Of a stretch of DNA of 64,000 nt, positions 55,977 through 64,000 are shown in pieces; the stretch's first letter is position 1, and every line of letters begins with the position of its first letter. A program made the position numbers and the translations under genes. The DNA is from Alcanivorax sp. 24 (GTDB lineage Bacteria > Pseudomonadota > Gammaproteobacteria > Pseudomonadales > Alcanivoracaceae), in the NCBI RefSeq assembly GCF_004360225.1, contig NZ_SNUA01000007.1, forward strand, positions 1-64,000. Direction: 5' to 3'. The notes beneath the pieces were generated by a model, which was not told the DNA's origin, did no database searches, and saw nothing but the letters and a program-made list of their open reading frames with translations.

Positions 55977-56507
55977 ATGAAACAGAAAGGGACTGATCTG
56001 TTGATGTGTACGATTCAGGGCGCGGTCTTGGTCGTATTTCTCACGGCGAAAGCTGAGTCGGCGGGCGCTGATACTCTGGAGGGAGAACTGGGCGGAGAGT
56101 CCCGCTCCTGGCATGTATTGCGTGACGGTCAAACATCCACTGCCCGCTTTTCAAATGTTGCGCCCGGGGTGGTGGTGTACCAGGTGCAGGGCCATGCGGA
56201 GGAAAAGTTCGCGATAGCGGAATCCGTGGCGCTTTCCTTCACCGCGATGAACGGCCGCCTTATTGGCACTCCGGAAGTGTCCTACTTTCCCGAAAACAGT
56301 CTTTTTCCGGTGTATAGCAATCAAGGCGGCGGAAAGCTCACTCTTGAGCATCTGAAAAGTGGAGAGGACACGGTAGTGCTCAAAGGGCGCTACCAGGGCT
56401 CCCTGGAGCGTTTGGAAGGCATCGGCAAAGACGCCTCCGGCGGCGATTCGCTGACGCTGGATCTGTTCTTTGATGTGCGTCTACGGCCGGGGGATGAGCA
56501 GGAGTGA
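55977..56507 (+). CDS. hypothetical secreted protein
   Basis: A 176-residue protein with an N-terminal hydrophobic segment (LLMCTIQGAVLVVFLTAKAE) acting as signal peptide. The mature part is beta-rich. GGGAGAGG precedes ATG 55977. It is divergent from the two-component system and followed by two large lipoprotein genes. No family recognised. Confidence 0.65.
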   Translation: MKQKGTDLLMCTIQGAVLVVFLTAKAESAGADTLEGELGGESRSWHVLRDGQTSTARFSNVAPGVVVYQVQGHAEEKFAIAESVALSFTAMNGRLIGTPEVSYFPENSLFPVYSNQGGGKLTLEHLKSGEDTVVLKGRYQGSLERLEGIGKDASGGDSLTLDLFFDVRLRPGDEQE

Positions 56508-56615
56508 GAGGCGTTTCGGTAGTCCCGCCTGGGGCGGTCGCCACGAGAAAACTGGAAATCGTCCGATGGAAAAAGGCCGGGTTCATATCAACAGGGGAGT
56601 ATAAGGAATAAAGCT

Positions 56616-58466
56616 ATGAATAATGACGGAAAAGTATGGAAGGGTGCGGCCGTATTGGCGCTGGGTATTGCCATTGCCGCCTGTGGCGGCGGAGGTGGCG
56701 GTTCGGCTGGTGGCGGGAATGTTTCAGGAGGTGATGATCCCGGTGATGGCTCTGATGGTGGGGCCGGAACACTGTCCGGCCTGACCGGTGATGCCGACAA
56801 TCAGGATCTATTGTACTTCAGCCACTCTTACGAGACCGGAGAGAGCCCGGGCACTGGCCAAACCATGTATCGTTCGGTGCTTTACGCCCTGGATCCGGCC
56901 AACCCCGAGATGCCGACAGCGCTGCCGCTGGATACCCGGGATTCCGCGCAGGGTGATGATATGGGGCGAAGCCACTATGTGCCGCTCCATGAAGCCAACA
57001 TTGATGCGAGCGATGGTAGCGTCAGCGATTACCGTGTGGCGGACGTGCTGTTTCTGCATAACCGCATGAACGGCAGCGAAACCTCCGAGGGCTTTGCCCG
57101 GGTGGGCACGGAGGTGGGGGCACCCGATCCGGTTCGGGTGTCGTCGGAAACCTATCTCGGCGCGGCGGTGACCGGCGCCGGCACCCTGCTTCGCCAGAAT
57201 TACTCGGACTCGGGCGATGCGGCGGTGGTGTATGGCTTGCCAGGTAATGAAAAGCGCGTGCGGATGACCTTTGGGCCTGGCGATGCGCCAGGGTCAAGTG
57301 GCGGAGGAACGGTCCATCATGTTGTTGATATTGATGCCTTTGGTGCAAATGATTCACTGAACAGACAGACCTATCTTGTTCTCAGTGACTATGGCGGCAC
57401 TCAATGTGATGGGGGCTATCGGCTGGCCATGGATCATATGTACCCCGAAGGCGGTAACAGTATTTCCAATACAAACCTGCTGCCAGGCGGCAGGGAAGCA
57501 AAAAGAGCGGTTCCGCTGGGTGGTCCGCTGAACGATGGCTCCCAATATCTGATCATTGATACGGTTATTGATACGGGTATTGCCGGGCGCCCTTGTCTTT
57601 CCGAAGGCGGCACTTTATGGCGTTACGACGCCACTCAGCCATTTGAAAAATTGGTTCAGGTTCTGGATGAAAGCAATGAACCTCTGGTTTTCCCCGAGGG
57701 CATTGCCGGAGGGGCGGTAGTGCCTCAGGAACGGCATCTGGCCCGGGAGGGCGGCGTGCTGTATTTCGGTATCGCTGAACTTTTCGGTATGACCCCACAA
57801 GATATCTACCGGGTGGAAGGCGAGGGTTGGTCCGTGTTGTCCGAACAGGAACAACCGCTTGGCTGGGAGCTTGGTTTTATCATTGCTGATGAAGGGCGGG
57901 TGGTGGCTTCGGCTGGCAATGGCGTGGTGAGCTGGAACAGCCAGGGCGGTGATCGAAAAGTGCTGGATACCACCGAGGCGGACTGGAGCGGCAGTATCCA
58001 GAGCGAGGTGCTTGGCAGCCGCGACGGTTGGATCTTCTATACCCGTGCGCACATCACCGGTCGTGATGACGCGGTGGCCAGAAAGATTGACGGCAGTGAT
58101 GCCGTGGTGATCGAGGACGCCCGCTGGATCGGTGCTTCTCTCAGCGGTAACGGCGACGCCATCAGCAATATGACAGAGCTGAGCGAGGTGTTTCTGGAAA
58201 CCAATGACAGGGAAATCGCCGCCGTCAGCGCCGCCGATCCCAAGGCGGGATATGTGGTGCTGGGCCAGCATAACGGCCAGTGTGAAGCCGGCGTTTGCTA
58301 TTCCGCTTCCATGTACGGTCTGGCCCCTGGCCCGCACCGCCTGATTCAGGTACAGCGGGATGACGACACCACCGAGGTGTATTACGCCAACACCCGTGAG
58401 CAGGGTTCCTTGCGCAAAGTCATTGACGACCCCACCGGCGAGCAGCGTCCGGTCACGGGCTTCTAA
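56616..58466 (+). CDS. hypothetical lipoprotein with beta-propeller-like body
   Basis: A 616-residue lipoprotein. The lipobox is AIAAC (Cys23), followed by a Gly-rich linker with many Gly and Asp. The body alternates beta segments with DGWIFYTRAHITGRDDAVAR, suggesting a propeller. The role is unknown; probably outer membrane. It is followed 109 bp later by another lipoprotein gene on the same strand. Confidence 0.65.
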   Translation: MNNDGKVWKGAAVLALGIAIAACGGGGGGSAGGGNVSGGDDPGDGSDGGAGTLSGLTGDADNQDLLYFSHSYETGESPGTGQTMYRSVLYALDPANPEMPTALPLDTRDSAQGDDMGRSHYVPLHEANIDASDGSVSDYRVADVLFLHNRMNGSETSEGFARVGTEVGAPDPVRVSSETYLGAAVTGAGTLLRQNYSDSGDAAVVYGLPGNEKRVRMTFGPGDAPGSSGGGTVHHVVDIDAFGANDSLNRQTYLVLSDYGGTQCDGGYRLAMDHMYPEGGNSISNTNLLPGGREAKRAVPLGGPLNDGSQYLIIDTVIDTGIAGRPCLSEGGTLWRYDATQPFEKLVQVLDESNEPLVFPEGIAGGAVVPQERHLAREGGVLYFGIAELFGMTPQDIYRVEGEGWSVLSEQEQPLGWELGFIIADEGRVVASAGNGVVSWNSQGGDRKVLDTTEADWSGSIQSEVLGSRDGWIFYTRAHITGRDDAVARKIDGSDAVVIEDARWIGASLSGNGDAISNMTELSEVFLETNDREIAAVSAADPKAGYVVLGQHNGQCEAGVCYSASMYGLAPGPHRLIQVQRDDDTTEVYYANTREQGSLRKVIDDPTGEQRPVTGF

Positions 58467-58575
58467 TTCAACCACCTTGGTATAACAAGCCGGATACGCC
58501 TGCTGGTTCTTGCTCCATGCTCCCAATACCCGGGTGAGTGGGGCAAGCCGCGGGCGGTCCTGGGAGGGGAAAATA

Positions 58576-60303
58576 ATGACATTGCGTATTTGGGCCATGT
58601 TGCCAGTGTTGATGTTATTGGTCGCTTGTGGCGGTTCATCATCCAGCGGGCCGGCTTCGTCAGGCGCTTTACCGGATCATGACGAGCCTCCGTTGGAAGA
58701 TCCCGAGCAGGACAATCCCCCGGAAGAGCCGTCCCCGCCGGAGGGTGGGCCGTTGGCGGGAGTGGTGCAAAAAGGGCCTTTTCAGGCGGGATCCAAGGTA
58801 ACGCTGGTGCCATTGATTCTGGGGGCCGTGGATGAAGGTGCGCGAGTTCTGGAAACCACGGTGGACGACCAAGGCCGCTATGCGTTTGCGGCGACCGGGC
58901 TGAGCGGCCCGGCATTGCTGAAAGTTCAAGGCTATTGGTTCGACGAGCGTAACGGCCAGTTCAGTTCGGAGCCGATAACGCTGAGAGCGGTGGTGAACGT
59001 GGCGGACGGCAAGGGCAACATTAATCCGCTCACGGATTTGATCAGCGCGCGCTTGCAAGCGGCTTTGGCGGAGCACGATGACGATTATCCGGCGGCGCTG
59101 CAAAGCACCCTGTTGGAATACCACGCGCTGACGGGGCTGCGCATGCCGCCGGGGGCACTGGACATGCTGAAAGGGTTTATCGTCGGCGAGACGCTGGATG
59201 TGGCCTACTATCAGGAAATCGGCCTTTTGCCGATGATTCTGTCGGCAATGGCACAGGGGGGAATGGAAGGGCTGGCGGCGGCGCGGGAAGGCTTTGCCGC
59301 CGGTGGCGCCGAGAATGAAGAGGCCCGCGCGTTCTGGCGGACCATGTGGACGGGCTATGCCGAACTAATAGCGGAGCATAATGACGAGAGCGCGCTTCTG
59401 ACCCATCTCCAGGGACATCTGTCGGGGCAATACCCGCACGCCTCGGGGGAGGCGTTTCCGCCTTATTTGGGCGGTGTTCAGAGCCTGTTGGCAGGGTACG
59501 CGCCCAGTTGCTCGCCGGGGCCGGACGGAAGTCATTCGGAGCATAACCGGCGCCTGTGTCTTGGTGGCGACGGGCAGTCGTTGATGGTCGGCGGCGAGTA
59601 TGGGCAAGCCGGGCTCTATCTGGATGCGCCGACGGACGCCAGTTATCGGGTTGTCGTGCAGCAGTCCGATCCCGTTCCGAATGATGCGCCTGTCTATCTG
59701 GAGAGCGTTTCCGCCGGTAATGGCAATGCCAGTCTTTATGAGCAGTGTCAAAACCACGGCAATTGCTCGGTGGCGACCTCGGCCAGAAGACAAGGCAGTC
59801 GGATGTATTTTCGCATCCGAACCGGGGGCGAAGCGCGTCAAGTACGTGTTTATGTGGAGCGCCTGGGAGACGGGCACCCGCAGCAACCGATGGTGATTGC
59901 CCCGGATCGTGTGCCTCACCATGGCAGAGCGGGAATCCGTGATGGCGGCAGTACACCGCCGTTGACACACTCGGCATATGCCACGGAAAACAGCTTCTCG
60001 CACTACTTCTTTTATGTCGGCGTGGGGGACAAAACCCTGGTGGTGGATAATTTCCTCTGTGGCGATGAGGTGTTGCCGCCGGCATGGGGCATGGAAATAC
60101 TGTTGGCGAAGGTCAGTGGGCAGGGCTATGAAACGGTGGCATCGAGCCCGGGAGCCCGAAACTGCGAGGGGATTCGTCATGATATCGTCGCGGGGGAAAC
60201 CGGATTGTACTATCTGAGAGTTCATCCGGATTACGAACGCGCAACGGGAACCCAGCCGTCCTCCGTCAGTCACGATTATCGTATTCGTCTGTTACCGAGG
60301 TAG
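58576..60303 (+). CDS. hypothetical lipoprotein (VQKGPF-type)
   Basis: A 575-residue lipoprotein with lipobox LLVAC (Cys18) and an acidic Pro-rich linker. GVVQKGPFQAGSKVTLVPL followed by GRYAFAATGLSGPALLKVQG and YWFDERNGQFS resembles a recurring proteobacterial lipoprotein family with a carboxypeptidase-regulatory-like N-terminal domain. The C-terminal region may bind substrates. GGGAGGGGA supports ATG 58576. Function unknown. Confidence 0.7.
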   Translation: MTLRIWAMLPVLMLLVACGGSSSSGPASSGALPDHDEPPLEDPEQDNPPEEPSPPEGGPLAGVVQKGPFQAGSKVTLVPLILGAVDEGARVLETTVDDQGRYAFAATGLSGPALLKVQGYWFDERNGQFSSEPITLRAVVNVADGKGNINPLTDLISARLQAALAEHDDDYPAALQSTLLEYHALTGLRMPPGALDMLKGFIVGETLDVAYYQEIGLLPMILSAMAQGGMEGLAAAREGFAAGGAENEEARAFWRTMWTGYAELIAEHNDESALLTHLQGHLSGQYPHASGEAFPPYLGGVQSLLAGYAPSCSPGPDGSHSEHNRRLCLGGDGQSLMVGGEYGQAGLYLDAPTDASYRVVVQQSDPVPNDAPVYLESVSAGNGNASLYEQCQNHGNCSVATSARRQGSRMYFRIRTGGEARQVRVYVERLGDGHPQQPMVIAPDRVPHHGRAGIRDGGSTPPLTHSAYATENSFSHYFFYVGVGDKTLVVDNFLCGDEVLPPAWGMEILLAKVSGQGYETVASSPGARNCEGIRHDIVAGETGLYYLRVHPDYERATGTQPSSVSHDYRIRLLPR

Positions 60304-60336
60304 TGCCGGGGGCCGCGATTCGCTCTTATCCGGTGG

Positions 60337-61221
60337 TCATCTGACCAGTCCCATCACCCAGTCCCGCACCGCGGCGATACCCTGCTCCCGTAGCCGTTCC
60401 TTTGGATAGACCAGGTGGAATGGCTGCGCCAGCAGTTCCGGTCCAAACGGTTGCACCAGGCGGCCGCTGCGCAATTCATCCCGAATCAACTCCCGGCTCA
60501 TCAGCGCTATACCCTGACCGTCCAGGGCCGCGCTGACGATGTGGGTGTCGTCCGAGAGCGCCAGACCGGCATCAATATCCAGACCCTCGACCCGGGCCCG
60601 TTTTTGCCAGGCGGGCCAGCCCAGTAGCGCTCCGGAGTTGGTGGAGGGCTGGTAGTGCAGCAGGGTGTGATGGCGCAGGTCGTCATGGTCGCGGATGTTC
60701 AGCACCGGACTGCAGGCGGGCACGAAGACATTATCAAACAGCTTTTCCGACTCCAGTCCGGGCCATCGGCCATCGCCATAGCGGATTGCCATGTCGGCGG
60801 CGATGCCGTCCAGTGGCAGTACGTCATAAGTCACTTGAAGGCTCAGATTCAGGTCGGGTTGTTCTTCTCTCAGATAACAGACATTGGGCAGCAGCCAGCG
60901 CGCCGCCACCGACGGAATGGTGGACAGGGTGACGCTTTGTCGCTGGGGTGTCTGTCTCAGTCGTGACGCCACGTCATCGATGGCGTCGAAGGCGTCGGTG
61001 CATACCGCTCGCAGCGCCTGCCCCTGGGCGGTGAGAGTCAGTTGCCGTGGGCGGCGTATGAACAGAGGGACGCCCAGGTGTTCTTCCAACTGCCGCAACT
61101 GATGGCTGATCGCCGTGGGCGTTACCGACAGCTCCTCGGCGGCTTTTTTGGCGCTGCGCAGGCGTGCCGTCGCTTCGAAGGCGCGCAGGGCGGACAGAGG
61201 GGGTAGGTGCCGGGCGCTCAT
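60337..61221 (-). CDS. LysR-family transcriptional regulator (GcvA-like)
   Basis: A 294-residue LTTR. The HTH at about 9-68 reads ALRAFEATARLRSAKKAAEE and VTPTAISHQLRQLEEHLGVP. The effector domain follows; IPSVAARWLLPNV and DMAIRYGDGRWPGLESEKLF are typical of the GcvA/AmpR group. It is divergent from the azoreductase gene over 137 bp, the standard LTTR-target layout. Confidence 0.93.
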   Translation of the reverse strand: MSARHLPPLSALRAFEATARLRSAKKAAEELSVTPTAISHQLRQLEEHLGVPLFIRRPRQLTLTAQGQALRAVCTDAFDAIDDVASRLRQTPQRQSVTLSTIPSVAARWLLPNVCYLREEQPDLNLSLQVTYDVLPLDGIAADMAIRYGDGRWPGLESEKLFDNVFVPACSPVLNIRDHDDLRHHTLLHYQPSTNSGALLGWPAWQKRARVEGLDIDAGLALSDDTHIVSAALDGQGIALMSRELIRDELRSGRLVQPFGPELLAQPFHLVYPKERLREQGIAAVRDWVMGLVR

Positions 61222-61358
61222 CAGTGATGCCTCAATGGATGAATTTTATTTTCCGGAAGCGACAAAAAAACGTCGTTTGTCGCTCTTTCGTGCCTCTGAT
61301 TTCATGGGTTTCGAGTCAACAATGATTGAACTGGTCTCATTCATCAAGGAGCAGAGCC

Positions 61359-62054
61359 ATGACTACGTTATTGCATATCGATGCCAGCCCTCGTCCCGGC
61401 CGTGCGGGAACCGACGAGCACGGCTCCCATACCCGCCGTCTCACCGATCATTTTGTCACTCAGTGGCGCCGCCGACGGCCTGGGGACACGGTGGTGCGCC
61501 GGGATATTGGCGCCCGCCCGCCGGCACTGACCACGGTGGAGTGGATCCAGGCCGCGTTTACCGCCCCGGAGCGTCATCAACCCTGGATGAGGGAGGTGCT
61601 GGCGGAAAGCGATGCCCTGGTTCAGGAAGTACTGGATGCGGACATTCTGGTGCTGGGGGTGCCCATGTATAACTTCAGCTATCCCGCCGCCTTCAAGGCC
61701 TGGATCGACAATATTGTGCGGGTCGGGCGTACCGTGGATTTTGACCCGTCCAATCCGGAAGACCCGTTCACGCCGCTGCTTGCCGACCTGCCCCGCCATA
61801 CGGTGATTCTGTCCTCGCGGGGCGGGTTCGGCATGAATCCCGGTGGACCGCTGGCACATGTGAATCATCTGGAAGCGAGCATTCGCACCGCGCTGGAATT
61901 CATTGGCATCGAACGTTTCCACGAGATCGCCATTGAGCACCAGGAGGAGGGCGGCGAGCGCCTGGAAGCGTCCATCGCCGATGCGTTGTCCCGGGTGGAA
62001 AGCCTGGTGGATGAGCTACAGCAAAGCCGGGAACCGGTGCCGGCTTGCGCCTGA
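61359..62054 (+). CDS. azoR: FMN-dependent NADH:quinone/azo oxidoreductase (AzoR family)
   Basis: A 231-residue flavodoxin-fold enzyme. MTTLLHIDASPRPGRAGTDE binds FMN phosphate, GVPMYNFSYPAAFKAWIDNI carries the MYNF motif, and ILSSRGGFG caps the flavin. It reduces quinones and azo compounds. AAGGAG at 61346-61351 supports ATG 61359. Likely controlled by the divergent LysR gene. Confidence 0.88.
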   Translation: MTTLLHIDASPRPGRAGTDEHGSHTRRLTDHFVTQWRRRRPGDTVVRRDIGARPPALTTVEWIQAAFTAPERHQPWMREVLAESDALVQEVLDADILVLGVPMYNFSYPAAFKAWIDNIVRVGRTVDFDPSNPEDPFTPLLADLPRHTVILSSRGGFGMNPGGPLAHVNHLEASIRTALEFIGIERFHEIAIEHQEEGGERLEASIADALSRVESLVDELQQSREPVPACA

Positions 62055-62141
62055 TCAATGGGAACAGACCGGGGCGTGGTCCGTGGATTAGTGCGATCCC
62101 ACCGTTGTGTAACAGGCCGCCGACACGCCACACGCTCATTC

Positions 62142-62215
62142 GTTGGCAAGCCAGCTTCCCACGGCGGCTTCGTGGCTTTTTCCGTGGGAAGCGGGCATGC
62201 TCGCGAATGCAGCGC
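62142..62215. repeat. REP-like element
   Basis: TTGGCAAGCCAGCTTCCCAC, CGGCTTCGTGGC and CCGTGGGAAGCGGGCATGCT then CGCGAATGCAG, the same family as at 42.35 and 48.6 kb. It lies in the 328-bp gap between azoR and the GFA gene; nothing else is seen there. Confidence 0.65.
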
Positions 62216-62382
62216 GAATTCCTATCTCCAAACCAATAAACTGGCCACGGTTATGGGTTCAGCGTTCAAATGTCGGAGCCGTCAAAATTGGTGAGGCCGC
62301 GGTGGTGTATGGACCGTGGTCAGCTCTGGCGAGGGCGGTATGATGAGCAGCATCAGGGGCGATCACCGGGAGAGGAGCGGTA

Positions 62383-62790
62383 ATGTACACAGGACAATGT
62401 TTATGCGGCGGTGTCCGGTTCCGGATCGAAGGCGAACTGGCGCCGGTGCAGGTCTGTCATTGCTCCCAATGCCGGCATGCCCAGGGCACGCCCTTCGCCA
62501 CCAATATTCCGGTCCCCACCGATGCTTTCCACCTGGATGCCGGTGAGGACTTGCTCAAGGGCTTCGAGTCCACACCGGGCAAGGAGCGGGTGTTCTGCGG
62601 TCACTGTGGTTCGCCGCTGTTCAGCCGCCGGGCCGATCTGCCGGAGGTGGTGCGGATCCGTGCCGGTCTGATCAACGAGCCTTTGGACGTGCGCCCGGCC
62701 TGGCACGCTTTCACCGCCTCCAAGGCCGATTGGTGGTCGATCAATGATGATTTGCCCTGCTATCCCGAGGGCTACCCCGGACGGCCCTGA
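62383..62790 (+). CDS. GFA/CENP-V-family zinc protein
   Basis: A 135-residue GFA-domain protein. Zinc ligands are in GQCLCGGVRF, CHCSQCRHAQG and VFCGHCGSPLFSRR. The family was named for glutathione-dependent formaldehyde-activating enzyme, but most members lack a proven reaction. It is the last gene before the riboflavin operon resumes. A weak AGCGG precedes ATG 62383. Confidence 0.9.
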   Translation: MYTGQCLCGGVRFRIEGELAPVQVCHCSQCRHAQGTPFATNIPVPTDAFHLDAGEDLLKGFESTPGKERVFCGHCGSPLFSRRADLPEVVRIRAGLINEPLDVRPAWHAFTASKADWWSINDDLPCYPEGYPGRP

Positions 62791-62915
62791 ACGCGCCGGA
62801 TTTGGCTCCAGCCCCCTGGACGTTTATCATTTGCCGCGCCTGAGAGCCTGTTTAGGGGCTCTACGCCTTCGCGGCGGTCCGTCCCTGTCCGCCCGGATCA
62901 TTCAGAGGTACCACC

Positions 62916-63578
62916 ATGTTTACAGGCATTATCGAGGCCCAGGGCCATATCGACGCCCTGATTCCCAGCAACGGTGACGTGACCCTGCGCATCCAGAGCG
63001 CCAACCTGGATTTCGCCGATGTGCGGCTGGGCGACTCCATCGCCGTCAATGGCGTGTGTCTGACCGTGACCGAACTGGCTGGCGGCGACACCTTTGCCGC
63101 CGACGTCTCCGGTGAAACCCTGGCGCTGACTTCGCTGAAACAGCTCAAGGCGGGCAGCCGGGTCAATCTGGAGAAGGCGATGACGCCGTCCACGCGCATG
63201 GGTGGCCATTTGGTCAGCGGTCATGTGGACGGCCTGGGTAAAGTGGTATCCCTGACCCCCGATGCCCGGTCCGTACGTATCGACATCGAAGCGCCGGCGG
63301 AGCTGGCCCGTTATATTGCCAAGAAAGGCTCGATCACCGTGGATGGCATCAGCCTCACCGTGAATGAGGTGGATGGCCGGGTGTTCTCTCTCAACATCAT
63401 TCCCCACACCCAGGACGTGACCACCATTCAGGACTGGAAAGCGGGCACGCCAGTGAATCTGGAAGTTGATATCATTGCCCGTTACCTGGAGCGGTTGCTG
63501 CTCGGCGAACGGGCGGCGGAGCCCGGCTCCGCCGGCATCACCATGGCGATGCTGGCCGAACACGGCTTTGTGAAGTAA
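62916..63578 (+). CDS. ribE: riboflavin synthase alpha subunit
   Basis: A 220-residue enzyme that dismutates two lumazines to riboflavin. MFTGIIEAQGHIDALIPSN and the internal duplicate (TRMGGHLVSGHVDGLGKVVS; IAVNGVCLTVTEL and ITVDGISLTVNEV) show the two lumazine-binding barrels. Length is standard. Normally directly after ribD; here preceded by unrelated genes, with a short GAGCCTGTTTAGGGGCTC hairpin upstream. No FMN riboswitch is evident. Also called ribC in some species. Confidence 0.97.
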   Translation: MFTGIIEAQGHIDALIPSNGDVTLRIQSANLDFADVRLGDSIAVNGVCLTVTELAGGDTFAADVSGETLALTSLKQLKAGSRVNLEKAMTPSTRMGGHLVSGHVDGLGKVVSLTPDARSVRIDIEAPAELARYIAKKGSITVDGISLTVNEVDGRVFSLNIIPHTQDVTTIQDWKAGTPVNLEVDIIARYLERLLLGERAAEPGSAGITMAMLAEHGFVK

Positions 63579-63644
63579 TACTGGCATGCTCCGCACGTAC
63601 TTTGCTTGTTAGCGTGTTGCGTGCCAGCTTGAAGGCGAATTTTT

Positions 63645-64000
63645 ATGCAGCTCAATAGCGTTGAAGAACTGATCGAGGATATTCGTCAGGGCCGGATGGT
63701 GATCCTGATGGACGATGAAGACCGGGAAAACGAAGGCGACCTGGTGATGGCGGCCGAGCACGTGACCGCCGAGGCGATCAACTTCATGGCCAAATACGGG
63801 CGCGGGCTGATATGCATGCCCATGTCGAAGGAGCGCTGCGAGCAACTTGATCTGCCGCTGATGGTGCGCGCCAACGGCAGTGGTTTTGGCACCAAGTTCA
63901 CCGTTTCCATCGAGGCGCGTGAGGGCGTCACCACCGGTATTTCCGCCGCTGACCGGGCGCGCACCGTGCAGGCCGCCGCCGCCCGTGATGCCAAGGCGTC
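63645..64000 (+). CDS. ribBA: 3,4-dihydroxy-2-butanone 4-phosphate synthase / GTP cyclohydrolase II (RibBA), 3' truncated by window edge
   Basis: The first 118 codons of the RibB domain: [20 protein letters not shown] contains the acidic catalytic loop and [18 protein letters not shown] follows. [22 protein letters not shown] completes the start of the fold. Whether a cyclohydrolase II domain follows cannot be seen. GAAGG lies 10 nt before ATG 63645. It follows ribE by 66 bp, the canonical order. Confidence 0.95.
   Translation, partial: MQLNSVEELIEDIRQGRMVILMDDEDRENEGDLVMAAEHVTAEAINFMAKYGRGLICMPMSKERCEQLDLPLMVRANGSGFGTKFTVSIEAREGVTTGISAADRARTVQAAAARDAKA

Overview
The window is high-GC chromosomal DNA from a gammaproteobacterium. 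The gene content (glyA-nrdR-ribD backbone, ettA, a full ring-epoxidising phenylacetate pathway, many surface lipoproteins, dispersed REP-like palindromes) fits an Alcanivorax/Alloalcanivorax-type marine or hydrocarbon-associated bacterium. That placement is inferred from gene content and composition, not from a marker-gene comparison. No rRNA, tRNA, CRISPR array, integrase or intact transposase was recognised.

Layout. 0-8.5 kb: the end of a FecR-type regulator and its TonB-dependent receptor, a YiiX-like hydrolase, a LuxR-type regulator, a sigma / zinc anti-sigma / HvfX-like (DoxX) operon, and ettA. 8.6-13.7 kb: a chemoreceptor, then glyA, nrdR and ribD. A four-helix-bundle (23S intervening-sequence type) gene with inverted terminal repeats is wedged between glyA and nrdR. 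ribE and ribBA, which normally follow ribD directly, appear only at 62.9 kb, so about 49 kb of accessory DNA separates the two halves of the riboflavin operon.

Inside that block: fosA and a decayed tetR-cupin copy, a 3 kb ECF sigma / cytochrome c / lipoprotein / membrane-protein module, and an intact tetR-cupin copy (13.8-19.6 kb). The paaABCDE-paaZ operon follows (20.0-25.9 kb). A defence segment (26.0-30.5 kb) carries two low-GC orphan genes, a SymE toxin with a predicted antisense RNA, Vsr, a C5 methyltransferase, a GIY-YIG restriction enzyme of Eco29kI type and an orphan DUF1778 antitoxin. From 30.8 to 41.9 kb lie secreted or surface proteins: a tannase-family lipoprotein whose signal peptide is out of frame at a G8 tract, a 5'-nucleotidase, a GlyGly-CTERM protein, an amber-split WD40-like protein and a signal peptidase homologue lacking its catalytic lysine. 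From 42.6 to 52.8 kb are a Liv-type ABC transporter, paaX, paaG, paaI, paaJ and paaK. From 52.9 to 62.8 kb are a PDZ-containing two-component system, large lipoproteins, a LysR/azoreductase pair and a GFA protein.

The two paa blocks and the liv transporter appear to be one regulon. A TGTGTCAT half-site sits in or beside the promoters of paaA, paaG and livK, and PaaX, encoded next to livK, is the likely reader. Together they would import an aromatic acid (probably phenylacetate), activate it (PaaK), epoxidise it (PaaABCDE), isomerise and open the ring (PaaG, PaaZ) and thiolyse it (PaaJ), with PaaI as a salvage thioesterase. paaF and paaH are not in the window.
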